From the NCBI RefSeq assembly GCF_918797505.1, contig NC_092794.1:74809345-74873344 (forward strand): a stretch of DNA of 64,000 nt, written 5' to 3'. The DNA comes from Bemisia tabaci (taxonomy: Eukaryota; Arthropoda; Insecta; Hemiptera; Aleyrodidae). The position numbers were made by a program, and so were the translations under genes. Below, in pieces: positions 10,301 to 21,803 of this stretch (positions are counted from its first letter, which is position 1; the number at the start of each line of letters is the position of its first letter). The notes under the pieces are model-generated. The model was not told the DNA's origin. It was given only the letters and a program-made list of their open reading frames with translations, and did not search any database.

Positions 10301-11896
10301 ATTTTCGGTTTTGCAGATCCGAAAAATATTGATTTTTAGCTGCAGGGCATGAGATCAAAGTTGCCCGAAAAATAAGCCTTAAAAAATGAATTTTTCAGAA
10401 TATTGTAGACTGGGAAAGTGTCATTGCGGTTCGTTGCGCGGTTCTCTCTGGTATTTTTAGAAAGCACATGTCCTAGAGATACCATATACCAAAGCACAAA
10501 CGGTACAAACCGACACAACCATATTTGTCGGATGCTTATTTGAGGCGACCTCTAATTTCCGCGAAAATCAGATGTAGAGGTTTTAAGGAACTACGTTACA
10601 CAGTAAAGCGGCCAATGAAATATTTCAACACAAATTCATGTTTTAAGGGTTTTTAAGGTTTCTAATAGCATTTCTCGCTCTTTCGATACTTTAGGGTGGA
10701 TGGAGGGGGAGGGGGAGGCCGACCAAAATCAGACAGTCAAAAATTTTTTATGGTTAACAATTTTCTTGAGCTCAGAAAATAATGATAATTTTTTTACATC
10801 CGTTCACGCATTCAGCCCAAATAGGACTGGTTTTAAACCAATTTGGCAATGAATAGGAAAATTCTACAGTCACATGGCACCTAAGTTTAGAGTGAGTTGA
10901 CCGTTGCTGACACCAATATAACTGCTGAAATTTCAACTTCTCTGTTGAACTGTACTTTATGCAATCTTGCGTGCTTGAGGATGATATCTTCAAGGGAGAG
11001 GAGGATTCTATATCGAATTCTCTTAATTCGATCAAACATTAATATTGGTATGAAAATAACGCAATAACAAGAACCGACTCGTACACAGCTCAGGATACCG
11101 TTACTTACCTAAAACAACACATTATTTACAAGATGGCAATAACTTATAGGAGGGGTGTAACACTAAAATAGGCATAGTTGTATTTAAAGAAGTCAATATT
11201 TAGTTATCTGAGTGACTTCAATCATACGATATTACATTACTTTCAGTCTAACAATGAAATTGAAATTTCATCAGTTATATTGGTGTGAGCGACGGTCAAC
11301 TCACTCTAAACTTACGTGCCATGTGACTGTAGAATTTTCCTATTCATTGCCAAATTGGTTTAAAACCAGTCCTATTTGGGCTGAATGCGTGAACGGATGT
11401 AAAAAAATTATCATTATTTACTGAGCTCAAGAAAATTGTTAACCATAAAAAATTTTTGACCGTCTGATTTTGGTCGGCCTCCCCCTCCCCCTCCTTCCAC
11501 CCTAAAGTATCGAAAGAGCGAGAAATGCTATTAGAAACCTTAAAAACCCTTAAAACATGAATTTGTGTTAAAATGTTTCATTGGCCGCTTTATTGTGTAA
11601 CATAGTTCCTTAAAACCTCTACATCTGATTTTCGCGGAAATTGGAGGTCGCCTCAAATAAGCATCCGACAAATATGGTTGTACCGGTTTGTACCGTTTGT
11701 GCTTTGGTATATGGTATCTCTAAGATATGTGCTTTCTAAAAATACCAGAGAGAACCGCGCAACGAACCGCAATGACACTTTCCCAGTCTACAATATTCTG
11801 AAAAATTCATTTTTTAAGGCTTATTTTTCGGGCAACTTTGATCTCATGCCCTGCAGCTAAAAATCAATATTTTTCGGATCTGCAAAAGCGAAAATA
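10301..11896. repeat. 1.6-kb palindrome, ~640-bp arms
   Basis: Arms at about 10301-10945 and 11255-11896 are near-perfect inverted copies around a ~310-bp spacer; GCAGGGCATGAGATCAAAGT on the left pairs with its inverse near 11840. Outlying pairs at about 10011-10040 and 12166-12202 suggest the inverted structure once extended further. Matching short frames on the two arms are mirror images and not evidence of genes. No target duplication or transposase is visible, so it may be a foldback element or an inverted segmental duplication. Confidence 0.9.
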
Positions 11897-12465
11897 CTTG
11901 TCATGCAATGGAGTTTACCAGTCAGATGCATATAATGGTTTGAGGTTCACGAGTGCTCTGTGAAATAAGCGAGTATACAACGCGCGCCTCAGGTTGCAGA
12001 AATCTGGGTTCATCACATTCCACATGCTGCATATCTATCTACGTGGAAACCGCAGATATAATGAATATTTTAGATATTCCCATGTAATTTCGTTATCAGT
12101 AGGTATCTGAGCATCGATTAAGATAGCTCTGATGTGGAAAAAAAATGTCGAAAAATTGCATTTCGCGCCGCTACGGACACGATCTGGCCCACAGTGCGTG
12201 GCCCCTAAAAATCGCCCTCCCCCCAACAAAATCCTGTTCTTCTCTTCGGTCCCATGGCTCCTAAAACTCATGCAACGGTGAGTTTTGAACACTGAAAAGG
12301 AGCTCTGGAGCAATGTTGTTGCAACAAGAGTATTTCAGGGAAACCTCTGGAGAACTAATAATGAATATAAAATAAGAAGAAAACATTAAAGTTTACTGTT
12401 TTTTGTTTTTCATTTTCTTTTTCTGTTTGAATTTTTTTGTAAATCTTCAGTCTTGTAATTATTAG

Positions 12466-12649
12466 CTACTTTCCAACAGGGGTGAAGACCTCGTAGTCTT
12501 GAACACTGAAGTAATAATCTCCCATAAGTGAGTTGAATGATGCATTTTCACCATCGTAACTATGAGGCAGATTAGAGTAGCTATCAACATTTGCATTACA
12601 GTTATCAGCAATTAAGAGATCTGCTCCAGCACCAAAAATTGGTCCAACT
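12466..12649 (-). CDS. BTB-BACK-TLDc gene, last exon (TLDc C-terminus)
   Basis: It opens after a cctgtttcag acceptor. The first base completes a glutamate codon split with the exon ending at 17728; then come 60 codons and a TAG stop (12466-12468). It holds the last third of the TLDc domain: GPIFGAGADLLIADN, the family's G-x-FG-x-G-x-D-L core, then SYSNLPHSY and finally FSVQDYEVFTP, which fits the closing strand of the fold. The protein ends five residues later. No AATAAA is visible on the minus strand in the next ~800 bases, so the 3' UTR end is unknown and a longer isoform using other exons cannot be excluded. Confidence 0.9.
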
Positions 12650-12976
12650 CTGAAACAGGAAAAATACAATTTAAAAAGTGACAACAATTGTAACGAAAAG
12701 TCTAATCATAAAAATTAATAAAACAGCGGCTCGAGGCCATAACTTTTTCTGTAAACTACCACCAAACATAAAGAAAAAAATCAAAGATGAGCCCCGAAGC
12801 CACAATGCCATGGTCAGGCAATATCTACTTGAGCAATGTTCCTGTTCCATCAACAACTTCATAAACGGGACAGGTTGAAATCATTGTCTGTATCTATATA
12901 TTTATTCTTTTTTTTTGTTTTGAAAGTTTGACGCATTTGAAAAAACCATGTGCACAAAACAACAAGTAAAGCAATA
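12650..12976. other. Intron sequence, no gene
   Basis: Start of the 5.1-kb intron between the last two exons. No further coding signal. Overlapping short frames on both strands near 12670-12880 have no family features. Confidence 0.5.
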
Positions 12977-13005
12977 TTTTTTTTTTTTTTTTTTTTTTTG
13001 TTTTT

Positions 13006-13057
<52 letters not shown>

Positions 13058-14390
13058 TAGCTTGGAAGAGGGAACACTTCCGGTACAAGTATTAATTATT
13101 ATTATTATTATCATTATTATTATCATTTTTCATATTCACTGCTGTCACCAGCTTTGCTGGGTTGCTTTAAGCCCTCACACAGGGGCAAACAATGCTCCTA
13201 GGTATGAGGGCTGTTTGTGGTTTGGGTGGCCGGGTGGTGGTTATTTCACTCCCCCTTGGGGGGTGGCTCGTCACGGACTAGGATACCTGTTTTAGGAACC
13301 GAGGCAGGGTAGGTGTCTGGAGGACGCCTGCCTAAAGGTTTCTTTCCTGAGGTGGTAGGCGGTAGGGGTGTTTTTGGTGTAGGGGAACGTTCTAGGTGTA
13401 TTCGCGCTGCTCCACCTAGCTTAAGACCTTCCGGAGGATTCTGGCAGTGCCTAACACAGCAGACTTCTGGGCCAATACTAGCGAATGTTTCCCAGGGATT
13501 TCGTTCTTCAGTTTAGTCCAGTCTTTAGAGACTGCTCCGGTAGCCCCTATCACAAAGGGTATGACTCGGGTTTTGGTCTTCCACATCCTGCTGATTTCGA
13601 TCTCTAGGTCTTTATACTTTAGTTTCTTCTCAGCTTCCTTTTTTGTGATGTTCCTGTCTGCTGGGATAGAGACGTCAATCAGCAGACACGTTTGGCCTTT
13701 CCTACGTAGGATGATGTCCGGTCTGTTTGCCTCAACAGTTCTATCGGTTCTGATAGGGAAGTTCCACAGGATCGTTGTCTCTCCATCTCTGGTTGTTGCA
13801 GTGTTTTTCGGTTTGTGTTCATACCATTTATCTGCGTCGACTTCGATTCCATATTCTTTGCAGAGGCTGTAGTGAAGTTGGGTGCATACTCTGTCGTGTC
13901 TCTCGATATAGTCCTTTTGGGCTAGAATTGGGCAACCTGATGTTATGTGCTCAATGGTTTCTTCGGACTGGTGACAGATTCTGCATTTGCTATTCACATG
14001 TTTCTTGTGGATTTTCCTCTCTCGGTACCTTGTGTTTAAGGCTTGATCCTGTGCCGCTACAATTAGGCTCTCTGTTTCTGCTTTTAGTACACCTTTACTG
14101 AGCCAGATGGTAGAGAGATTACTCTCGATAGAGTCATTTTCTAGCATCAGTGGATACTGCCCGTGCATGATCTTTCCTTTCCATTTGGTTCTGATGCTTT
14201 CTGAGATTTTCTTTTTGATTTTTTGCTTCCTGCTGTTTATGGGGGCCACTTCAAAGTTTTCTCCGAGCTCGGCTTCAAACTTGTTTGCTTCTTTCGCAAT
14301 GTGGTCTTTGTCTAGAGCAAGGTTGACGGCATATACGGCTTTGAGAAAAGGGTCTTCGTTTTTTTTTCCCTGGAGGTAGTACTTCGCATT
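12977..14390 (-). mobile_element. R2-type LINE, 5'-truncated copy
   Basis: Minus-strand non-LTR retrotransposon fragment. Its 3' tail is the interrupted poly-T at 12977-13055 (poly-A on the element strand), preceded on that strand by ACTTGTACCGGAAGTGTTCC, nearly the same terminal word as the plus-strand copy at 17007-17026. A (TAA/TGA)n stretch at 13097-13130 lies just inside. The 5' end stops at about 14390, exactly where the neighbouring LINE begins in the opposite direction. Only the C-terminal region of the ORF remains. Confidence 0.85.
13416..14390 (-). pseudogene. LINE ORF, zinc knuckle and restriction-like endonuclease
   Basis: A long open frame, about 320 codons, running without interruption from the 5' truncation to the stop at 13416. 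It carries the zinc motif CRICHQSEETIEHITSGC (C-x2-C-x8-H-x4-C), then RPDIILRRK and CLLIDVSIP. These fit the R-PD...D core of the restriction-like endonuclease found in R2-group LINEs, and K-rich helices follow. The reverse transcriptase is missing. Comparison with the neighbouring copy shows clear homology along its length but substantial divergence, so they are different subfamilies. The frame is intact but the element is truncated, so I call it a pseudogene. Confidence 0.85.
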
Positions 14391-16874
14391 GATGATGGAG
14401 GATAATGATCTGTTTCAGCGTAATGAGAGAGCCTTCTATCGAAGGATGAGAAACGCCGCGGATGTGAGAAACGCTCCCGAAGAAATCCCATCGAAAAATG
14501 ACGGAACGCGATTTTGGCGATCCATCTGGTCAGAGGCCAAGGAGCATAATATCCTTGGATTGAGCAGGAAACAGTGCGTCATGCCCACATTACACATGAA
14601 GGTGAGGTTGAAATCACTAAGGAAGATGTGCGGAGAGCAACTTTGCATATTCATAACTGGAAGGCTCCGGGACCAGACAAAGTTCACAATTTCTGGCTGA
14701 AAAAGTTAGGTAACATGTGTGCATGCGCAGCTTTCAAGAAGCATTCAAGATATTATTACTCATCCTGACAAAATGCCGATATTTCTGACTGAAGGAGTGA
14801 CGTTTGCGAAACATAAAGGAGGCGATTCGAAGGACCCATCTGAGTATAGACCGATTACATGTCTCTCCACGCTCTATAAAGTCATCACATCCATTGTAAC
14901 CCGATTAATTGGGAGACATGTAGCTAAGTGGAAAATTTTGTGTGAAGAGCAGAAAGGGTGTCGCAAGGGAAGCTTCGGGTGCAAAGAGCTGTTAATAATT
15001 GATTCGGTTGTGCTCAAGCAGGCTGTAAAGGAACGTCGTAACTTACATGTGGGTTACATCGACTACAAAAAAGCTTTTGATTCAATGCCGCACAGCTGGC
15101 TAATTCACGTTTTAAATATCTACCGAGTCCATCCTGTCATTGTTCATTTCCTGAAGAGCATTTTGGCATCTTGGCGCACCAGAATCATAATACAAGGATC
15201 GGCGAGTGAATTGGAAACTGAGGTCATCCACATCCTGCGAGGTATTTTTCAAGGTGACAGTCTTAGTGCATTGTGGTTCTGTTTAGGCCTCAATCCCCTC
15301 TCAAATTGCATTCGAGAGATGAAGGTAGGGTTCCCTCTACGTCGGAACAGACAAGTACTCCACGTCATCAACCACCTAGCCTACTTGGATGATATTAAGA
15401 TCTATGCATCCCAAAGAGACCACAGTTGCATCAACTTTTCAAGGTGATTGAAGAGGTCAGTGATGATATTGGCATGATGCTTGGAGTACCTAAATGCGCG
15501 ACGCTCCATATAGAAAACGGCATTATAGTGCGAGAGGATGGTTTTGTGACCAATTCTGGTGACGTCATCAACAGCTTGACAATGGAGGATGCTTATAAAT
15601 ACCTTGGAATGTGGCAGAACTCTTCCATCCAGAAGGTGAGAGTCAAAGAGCACCTGGTTAACACCTTCGTTGATCGGCTGAGTGCGATACTTAAGACCTC
15701 TCTAAACTCAAAACATACGACCAAGGCAATCAACACCTTCGCCATTCCTGCGTTAGCGTACTCATTTGGCGTTGTCCCATGGTCTGACACGGAGCTTGAG
15801 GGGCTTAATAGGAAAGTCAGAACCTTGATGACCAAGTGGAATAAGCATCACCCAAGAGCCGTGAAGGAGAGAATACACATCCCCCGCAAACAGGGGGGAA
15901 GAGGTATCCTTGATGTGAAGGAGGTCTGCCACAGCCAAGTCCGTAACCTGCGAAATTACTTCCTCAGTAGAAACGACAGCACTTTGCACGCTGCAGTAAA
16001 TGCCATAGATAAATCCTACACGCCTTTGCGCCTCGCTTGTCACGATCTGAATGAAGAACAACCCTCAGACCCAGTTGCTGGCCAGTTGGAGGCATGGGCC
16101 TCCAAGCCGCTGCGTGGACGCTTTTATCATTCAGTTGCGCAGGATCATGTTAGTGAAGGAAAGTCTTTCTTGTGGTTATCGAAAGGGCAGCTGTATCCAG
16201 AAACGGAAGGATTTGTTCTCGCAATACAAGACCAAGTGATCAGTACCAGGAATTACAAGAGATATATACTGAAGGAGAAGATCGAGAGCGATAAGTGTAG
16301 GAAGTGTAATGCTGCATCAGAGACAATAGATCACATTACATCTGGTTGCGCATTGCTTGCAGGGAAGGAATATACCGAGCGGCATAACAACATGGCTAAA
16401 ATTATACATCTAGCGCTGGCCAACGATCGAGAACTATGTGATACTGCTGAACCCTACTACAAATATTGCCCAGCCACGGTCCTGGAGAATCAGCGCTTCC
16501 GGCTCTATTGGGATAACCCGATCCTAACCGATAAAACCATCATGGCAAACAGACCGGACATAGTGCTTGTTGATAAGCGAGATCGCGCCGCTTACATCAT
16601 TGATATTAGCATCCCTAATAATCATAACTTGGAGCTGAATTATCAGGAAAAGATGGTAAAATATCTGCCCTTAGCTGCAGAAATGAAGCGATTATGGAAC
16701 CTGAATATTGTTTGTATCAAGCCCCTGATAATGTCAGTAACGGGGATAGTTCCAAAAAGTTTAGTTCAACATCTTCGAGACCTCGGAATAAACAGTTACC
16801 TGCTTCATTCAATGCAGAAGTCCGTCGTTATAAGCACGTCAAGTATTGTCAGGTCGTTTCTTAATATCGAATAA
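14391..16874 (+). pseudogene. LINE reverse transcriptase-endonuclease, frameshifted
   Basis: The reading frame changes about three times (near 14590, 14740 and 15430). In order: an N-terminal segment; NWKAPGPDKVHNFWLKKL; the fingers with YRPITCLSTLYKV; the palm motif GYIDYKKAFDSMPHSW; the catalytic box AYLDDIKIYA (the YxDD aspartates are present); the GVPKCATL motif; the thumb; the zinc motif CRKCNAASETIDHITSGC; and the nuclease core RPDIVLVDK with AAYIIDISIP. The last 480 codons (15426-16874) are open. Order and motifs match R2-group elements with a restriction-like endonuclease. The frameshifts make this copy inactive. Confidence 0.9.
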
Positions 16875-17040
16875 TTTTTTGATTTCACTGAAAATTTAAT
16901 TTTTTTTAAATTTTTTTTTTAAATTTTACTTTAAAATAACGTTTACCCTTTTTTTTCAAGCAAGGTAGTATGTGTTACTGACTTTGGCCTGTGGCTCGTC
17001 AGTAATACTTGTGCCGGAAGTGTTCCCTCTTCTGAGTTAC

Positions 17041-17069
<29 letters not shown>
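14391..17069 (+). mobile_element. R2-type LINE, longer copy
   Basis: Plus-strand non-LTR element that begins inside the region N-terminal to the reverse transcriptase. It ends in a 3' UTR with ACTTGTGCCGGAAGTGTTCC and a pure poly-A at 17041-17069. It lies head to head with the minus-strand copy. Both have their own 3' tail, so this is not one insertion with a twin-priming inversion. It sits in the intron between the last two exons, in antisense orientation to the host gene. Confidence 0.88.
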
Positions 17070-17071
<2 letters not shown>

Positions 17072-17131
17072 ATAATCAGGGGTTATTATTATTATTGTTT
17101 ATTATTATTATTGTTATTATTATTATTATTT
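17070..17131. repeat. (TTA)n microsatellite
   Basis: TAATAATCAGGGG followed by repeated TTATTATTATTATTG just beyond the LINE poly-A. It resembles the (ATT)n stretch near the other LINE tail and may be part of the target or of tail slippage. Confidence 0.75.
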
Positions 17132-17727
17132 TAATGAGTCAGTTCAGCCCTAAGCAGGACCAATCAGCACAGTTCAGCCGTTCCAGTGCAGTGGACCAGT
17201 CAAGACCCTTCTGTGCATTGGTGGGGGATTGTTTCAATGCAACGCATTTCTTACAGGAGGAGCCAAGAATCCGTCACTTGAGTACCCATCAAGTGAAGAT
17301 CGAGCAGGGGAGCAGATCTCAAAAAGATGGGCAGTGAAAGACCTATGCAGATTGCTTTGACTTGGAGAGATTGGCCCTGACTGACTTGGTTAGAGTTTCT
17401 TTGTATCGTTTTGATACACTAAGCACATGGTGTATCTAAACAATTTCATTTTTTTTTCAACTCGATTACATTATCATTTTTTTCAACACACAAAACGCCA
17501 TTTTGCATTAGACAGCTGATTCACCCGCTGATCAGGGTTTACACATTTTGTTGAATCAATAAGAAGACACATCCTCACTTATTAAAAGGCTTTGCATCAG
17601 CAAGTGTGCATTGTACCACTAACTATGAGAGGAGAGCCTAAATCGTATGTTTTAATAGAATACGATGTACCAAAAAACCATAGGAGGGTTGTATTTAAGG
17701 GAGAAACTTGAATTTAAAAAAACTTAC
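17132..17727. other. Intron sequence, no gene
   Basis: Between the LINE tail and the exon at 17728. No coding or RNA features identified. Confidence 0.5.
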
Positions 17728-17906
17728 TCAGGATGATAGCATATTGCAAAAGGTTTCTTGACAATATCATATTTTGTTGGTGGTAAATCTTGATTATTAC
17801 TCAGACTGAACAAAAAGGCTTTCTCTGAGGGTATATAGTGACTACCTTTAGTGGACTTCCCCCACGGTACATCACTGAATCCGCCACAAACTTCTCCTCT
17901 ATTACC
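17728..17906 (-). CDS. BTB-BACK-TLDc gene, TLDc middle exon
   Basis: The acceptor is attttacag and the donor GTAAGT (17727 downward). It starts in phase 0 and ends with two bases of a split glutamate codon, giving 59 full codons. It encodes the TLDc middle: GEVCGGFSDVPWGKS, where TLDc proteins have a vFGgf-x-pW segment; YIPSEKAFLFSL, equivalent to the family's FLFsL strand; and KKPFAICYHPE leading into the last exon. The frame has no interruptions. It is 22.2 kb from the preceding exon and 5.1 kb from the next. Confidence 0.92.
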
Positions 17907-18669
17907 CTGTAAAATAAAATAACAAGAGTTAAATGGTGTGTGAATAAAATATTTGTCAGTAAATTTTGACAGTTATTATTTTCAAGAGATTAGGGGAGGG
18001 TGCGGATTAACAACCAAAAAAAAAAACAGGCAAAAACCGCTGAAAGGTCGATAAAAATCAAGTTTTCCATATTGTTAAGACCAGCTTCTACAAAGGCTGT
18101 CCCAAAAGTTTCGCATCGGTACACCGTATACCTAAGCCAACAAAGAAAGCTAACGAGTTGCGGTTTGCGGGGTTCTTTAGATCAACTCATTAGCTACAAA
18201 ACGAGCCCTTGTCGAGCTCATTTTGTCAAAAATTGACTAAGATAGGTACACTCAAAAAAAAGGAAATGTCGAAGTAGCATTAACCGCCATGTTGAAATGA
18301 CATCACAGAAATTATGTTGATATAGGCTGCACTCCCCGTAACCCAACATGGTTTGACTTAATTCTACATTTGTCGTCATGTTGAACCAACATGACCGAGA
18401 ATGCTTCTACCTGTCATGGTGAATCAACATGACGGTGATATTCGAGTAACATTACGCATGTTAATTCAACAAAATTCATGTACATTTAGCATTATGTCAG
18501 ACTGAAACTGTATTACACATGTTGTTTTACCATTCCTTTGGTTGAAAGAACATTAACACTTGTTGAATTAGAATATGCAGTGTTATGTTACCATTTGCTT
18601 TCATATTGTTTCAGGAGTACCGTGGTGCTCTTGAAACATCATCTACGTACTGAAAAGGGGATGGCGTGT

Positions 18670-18822
18670 TCTCCTCCTCTCCCTCCTCCTCATCTCCCTC
18701 CTCCTCCTCCTCATCTCCCGCCCCCTTCCTCCATCCTTCCCCCTCCCCCTCCCTCCCCCCTCTCGCTCCATCCCCCCTCCCACCACCCACCTCCCCTCTC
18801 CCATCCCCATCCCCATCCCTCG
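18670..18822 (+). repeat. Pyrimidine tract
   Basis: About 150 bases made almost only of C and T (CTCCTCCTC, CCATCCCCATCCCC), inside the nested element. The long proline- and serine-rich frames across it are composition artefacts. Confidence 0.9.
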
Positions 18823-20245
18823 TATTTTGCTCCTTGGGAGGCGCGGTTATAAGCTTTACGTATGTTAATCCCCTCCTCCTCCCCTCCTGACATCTCGGGA
18901 GATTTCAAGAAGTCATGGGCCGATTCCATAGGAGAATTTGAAAGTTTGCGGTCGCTGCTGGCTGTTGACCGTACGCCCAATCATTCATTGAGAGGGGATA
19001 TTGAATTTCCATGGATGAGATTTTGAGCGTTCTGGAGCCACAGTCAAATATATACAGCACCGAACAGTTAACATAAGACATGTTGCAGAAGCTTCATGAT
19101 TTCGTTTCATAAGCTAGACATCTAAGCCACCTGACTCGATAGTCTTGACACAAAGACAAGATTGTCTACTCACTGCGAGTAACGTTCAAATTAAAAAATA
19201 GCGTACCTATTTTTTATTCAGAGAACTGGTACTATTACTCTTTTCAAACCATTCGTTGGTACATTCTGAAAAAGTCTCTTAAGAAATACGTCCCAAAGTA
19301 TTTACTTAAAAAAATTTCTGGATACCCAATTGATAAGGTAAAAACACAATTGAGACACTTTCGGAAACAAAATAAATCGACTCGAATAACGCTATTAACG
19401 CTCACCCTGAAAAAAAAATGGTAATATGGTAATAATACTTACACATGAAACAAAAAGAATTACTTTTCAGTTGATGATAGTTTATTATTCTTTTTTCAAA
19501 AACATTTTCGCTCGTGTGGTTAAGGCTCTTAAAATCCTACGTTTCTAAATACCTATTTGATTATATTTTTTATTTTCAATGTTTGATTTATTTATATTAT
19601 TAATTATTATCATGATATAAAATAAGAATAAAAATGACAATCGTAAACACTGAAGAAAGTAAACACCGTTGTTGGAGGAGAAAAAAATAGGTAGTTTGTG
19701 ATAAATTGTTGATTTTTATACGGTGCATAATGTAAATTCCTTTTCGTAAATAGTGAATGGAAAAAAGAAAAACCTAACAATCTAATGCGGTATGCATTTC
19801 ACACAACTTAGACGGCAAAAAAATGAAAAAGTAATTCAGTGGGATATGGAAACACTGTAACCCGGTCTCCGGACATATAATTTGAATATGCGCGGTTTGG
19901 TCCCTCTGGTCCCCGGGCACGTTGATTGGTCTCTCTCTACTGGCTGTCGGCCAGTGGGGAGAGGGCAATTGGCATTGCCTGGGGAGTGGGGGGGCCCGGC
20001 CGCCATTCAGTTTTTTGCCATCTCCCAGAGATACCTCATGTAAGTTTTATCATCTTTTTGAAAGGGAGGGGCTTCGGCCCCATCTAGTGTTTTTTGTCTT
20101 TTATCATGTGCTTCAGGGTCCTTGCCCGCTATTTGAACTTTAAAAACCGACGTTCGTCCTTTACCTATCTGTTTTCATTCATCTATCTCGTCTGAGGCTT
20201 ACGGGCCCCGGCTTCAACACTTAAAATTCGTCAACCGGAACCACA
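18823..20245. other. Interior of nested element, no gene
   Basis: AT-rich DNA with a more GC-rich patch at 19845-20120. No recognised coding sequence; a 73-codon frame at 19922 has no family features. Confidence 0.5.
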
Positions 20246-20321
20246 TGCCCGGGTGGCTCGGTTGGTAGAACACTCCGCTTGTAATAGGTAGGTCCCGCGT
20301 TCAAATCCCGAAAAAGTCGGA
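20246..20321 (+). pseudogene. tRNA-like sequence
   Basis: An A-box-like TGGCTCGGTTGGTAGAA and a B-box-like GCGTTCAAATCCC about 38 bases apart, inside a tRNA-length segment beginning GCCCGGGTGGCTC. It resembles a threonine- or valine-type tRNA outline, but the anticodon stem pairs poorly and the acceptor ends do not match. More likely a tRNA-derived SINE head or tRNA pseudogene than a working tRNA. Confidence 0.5.
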
Positions 20322-20869
20322 AAAATTTGATAGGTCGGATGGGATGATTCTGGGTTGAGAGTAATATCGGAAGTATAACTACATTAAAAAACGATACAAT
20401 TTTCATAAGAATAACGTAATTTATTTTAATTTGTAGCATTTGACGTACTCCTATATCAACATGATTGTCATGTTAAATCAACATGATTGTCATGTTAAAT
20501 CAACATGATTGTCATGTTAAATCAACATGACAGCATGTTGAGTCAACGTGACGACTTCGTATGGCAACATGATAAGTCATGTTGATTTAACATGACGGCT
20601 ATCATGTTTCTTCAACATTTTTGATTATGTTCCCGTAACATGCTGTAAGCTTGTACCCGTTTTTAAGACGCCCGTCATGCTGAATCAAGCTTGCTCAAGC
20701 TTAAAGTAACATTTTTTTTTTTTTTGAGTGTACCTACAGCGTTTTTTCGGGGACGTGTTGGGTGGACCCCTACCAGATTTTAGGACTTTTTTCTAAGGAA
20801 AACATAAGAGTTTACCAACACTATGTGCTTCCAAAGCAAACGGTTGATAGTGCGTATTATATCAGTGTG

Positions 20870-21247
20870 TTGATTCTCTTCGAACCCATTCGTACAAAAC
20901 GCCCCGATATGAAGGAAACGTGGATCTTTCATTAGGACAACGCTCGTCCACACACGTCCATTCTCACGCGCGAATTTATGGAGTCAAAAGACATGGTGAT
21001 CCTCCCCCCGCCCCCCCTACAGCCCGGATCTCGTGCCTTGCAATTTCTGGCTTTTTCCAGAATTAAAAAACGCTGTACGAGGGTACCAGGCTCAATTCAA
21101 TTGCTGAAATTAAGGCCGCAGCTCAAGCTTTTCTTGGAACTCTCACTCCCGAATGATTTCGCAAAAACGATTTTGGTCAAATGGGAAGAACGCTTGCGTA
21201 TCTGTGCGTCAAAGCTGGAGGAAAGTAGGTACTTTGAAAAAGAATGA
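20870..21247 (+). pseudogene. Mariner transposase, catalytic and C-terminal part
   Basis: Fragments in shifting frames. The block H*DNARPHTS contains the second catalytic aspartate, but the preceding codon is a stop. PYSPDLVPCNFWLFPELK carries the third aspartate of the D,D34D triad and lies after a C-run where the frame shifts. The tail WEERLRICASKLEESRYFEK is the usual mariner C-terminus before the TGA at 21247. The first aspartate and N-terminal helix-turn-helix are not seen. Dead copy. Confidence 0.88.
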
Positions 21248-21785
21248 AGAAGCTTAGAATTGTCAGATGAGGAGCCATAAAGTATGTAAACTTCATTAGA
21301 AATACTAATTCAGTTCATGTCTTAATACACGCATCTAATGTTTAAACTTTGTTTGTATGTTTCCCCCCCCCCCCTGAGAAAAGTTCTAAAATCGCACCCA
21401 ACACGTCTCCGAAAAAACGCTGTATCTTGGTCAACTTTTGACGAAATGAGCTCAATAAGGGCTAATGAGTTGATCTAAAGAACCGCGCAAGCCGGAACTT
21501 GCTAGGTTTCTTTGTTGGCTTATACGGTGTAGGTACCGATGCGAAACTTTTGGGACAGCCTATGTAGGTGGCACAAAAACTTCCTCCAGTATAATTATAA
21601 TTCTTACACACTCTTATAATGAACCATAAAATTAGAATGTCTATATGTTTAAATTGAAAGCTCAATTTTTGCATGCTCGCTAGTCACACGAAAAAATCGG
21701 TGAAAATCGCTGACAGGTCAACAGATTCTTCTCAATTTTTTCTAAGAAGCAAAATTCTGAAGAACGATCACTGCCGATAAACGAA

Positions 21786-21802
21786 GGGGGGGGGGGGGGG
21801 GT
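21786..21802 (+). repeat. G homopolymer
   Basis: A run of about 17 G (ending GTG) directly left of the MITE at 21804. A second G run follows its right end at 22119-22131, so the MITE sits inside a G tract. Confidence 0.85.
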
Positions 21803-21803
21803 G

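Larger units (their letters stand above)
18245..20734. mobile_element. CATGTTG-word element nested in the mariner
   Basis: Perfect ends GGTACACTCAAAAAAAA and TTTTTTTTTGAGTGTACC, flanked by TA (18243-18244, 20735-20736). Removing the element and one TA restores AAGATACAGCG, exactly what the other inverted repeat of the host mariner shows at 21420. Both ends are packed with CATGTTGA...TCAACATGAC words (18280-18540 and 20450-20700). Between about 20455 and 20530 a 22-bp unit ATCAACATGATTGTCATGTT repeats in tandem. No transposase was found. Confidence 0.88.
18091..21564 (+). mobile_element. Mariner with ~190-bp inverted repeats, split by a second insertion
   Basis: Ends CAAAGGCTGTCCCAAAAGTT (18091) and GGGACAGCCTATG (to 21564) are inverted and flanked by TA (18089-18090, 21565-21566). 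Ignoring the nested element at 18245-20734, the inverted repeats run about 190 bp: 18091-18244 plus 20737-20775 on the left, and about 21370-21564 on the right. A decayed transposase lies in the right part (20870-21247). There is little room for the transposase N-terminus, so most of it is deleted. Confidence 0.88.

Noticed and set aside
10336..11860. Matching 60-codon frames on opposite strands
   Set aside because: They are the same sequence on the two arms of a palindrome, so their conservation is not evidence of coding.
12894..13295. Lysine-rich and phenylalanine-rich frames
   Set aside because: Translations of the LINE poly-A/T tail and (ATT)n.
13447..14379. Plus-strand frames of 90-141 codons
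   Set aside because: Antisense shadows of the LINE endonuclease frame.
18538..18980. Proline/serine-rich and glycine-rich frames
   Set aside because: Both strands of a pyrimidine tract; composition only.
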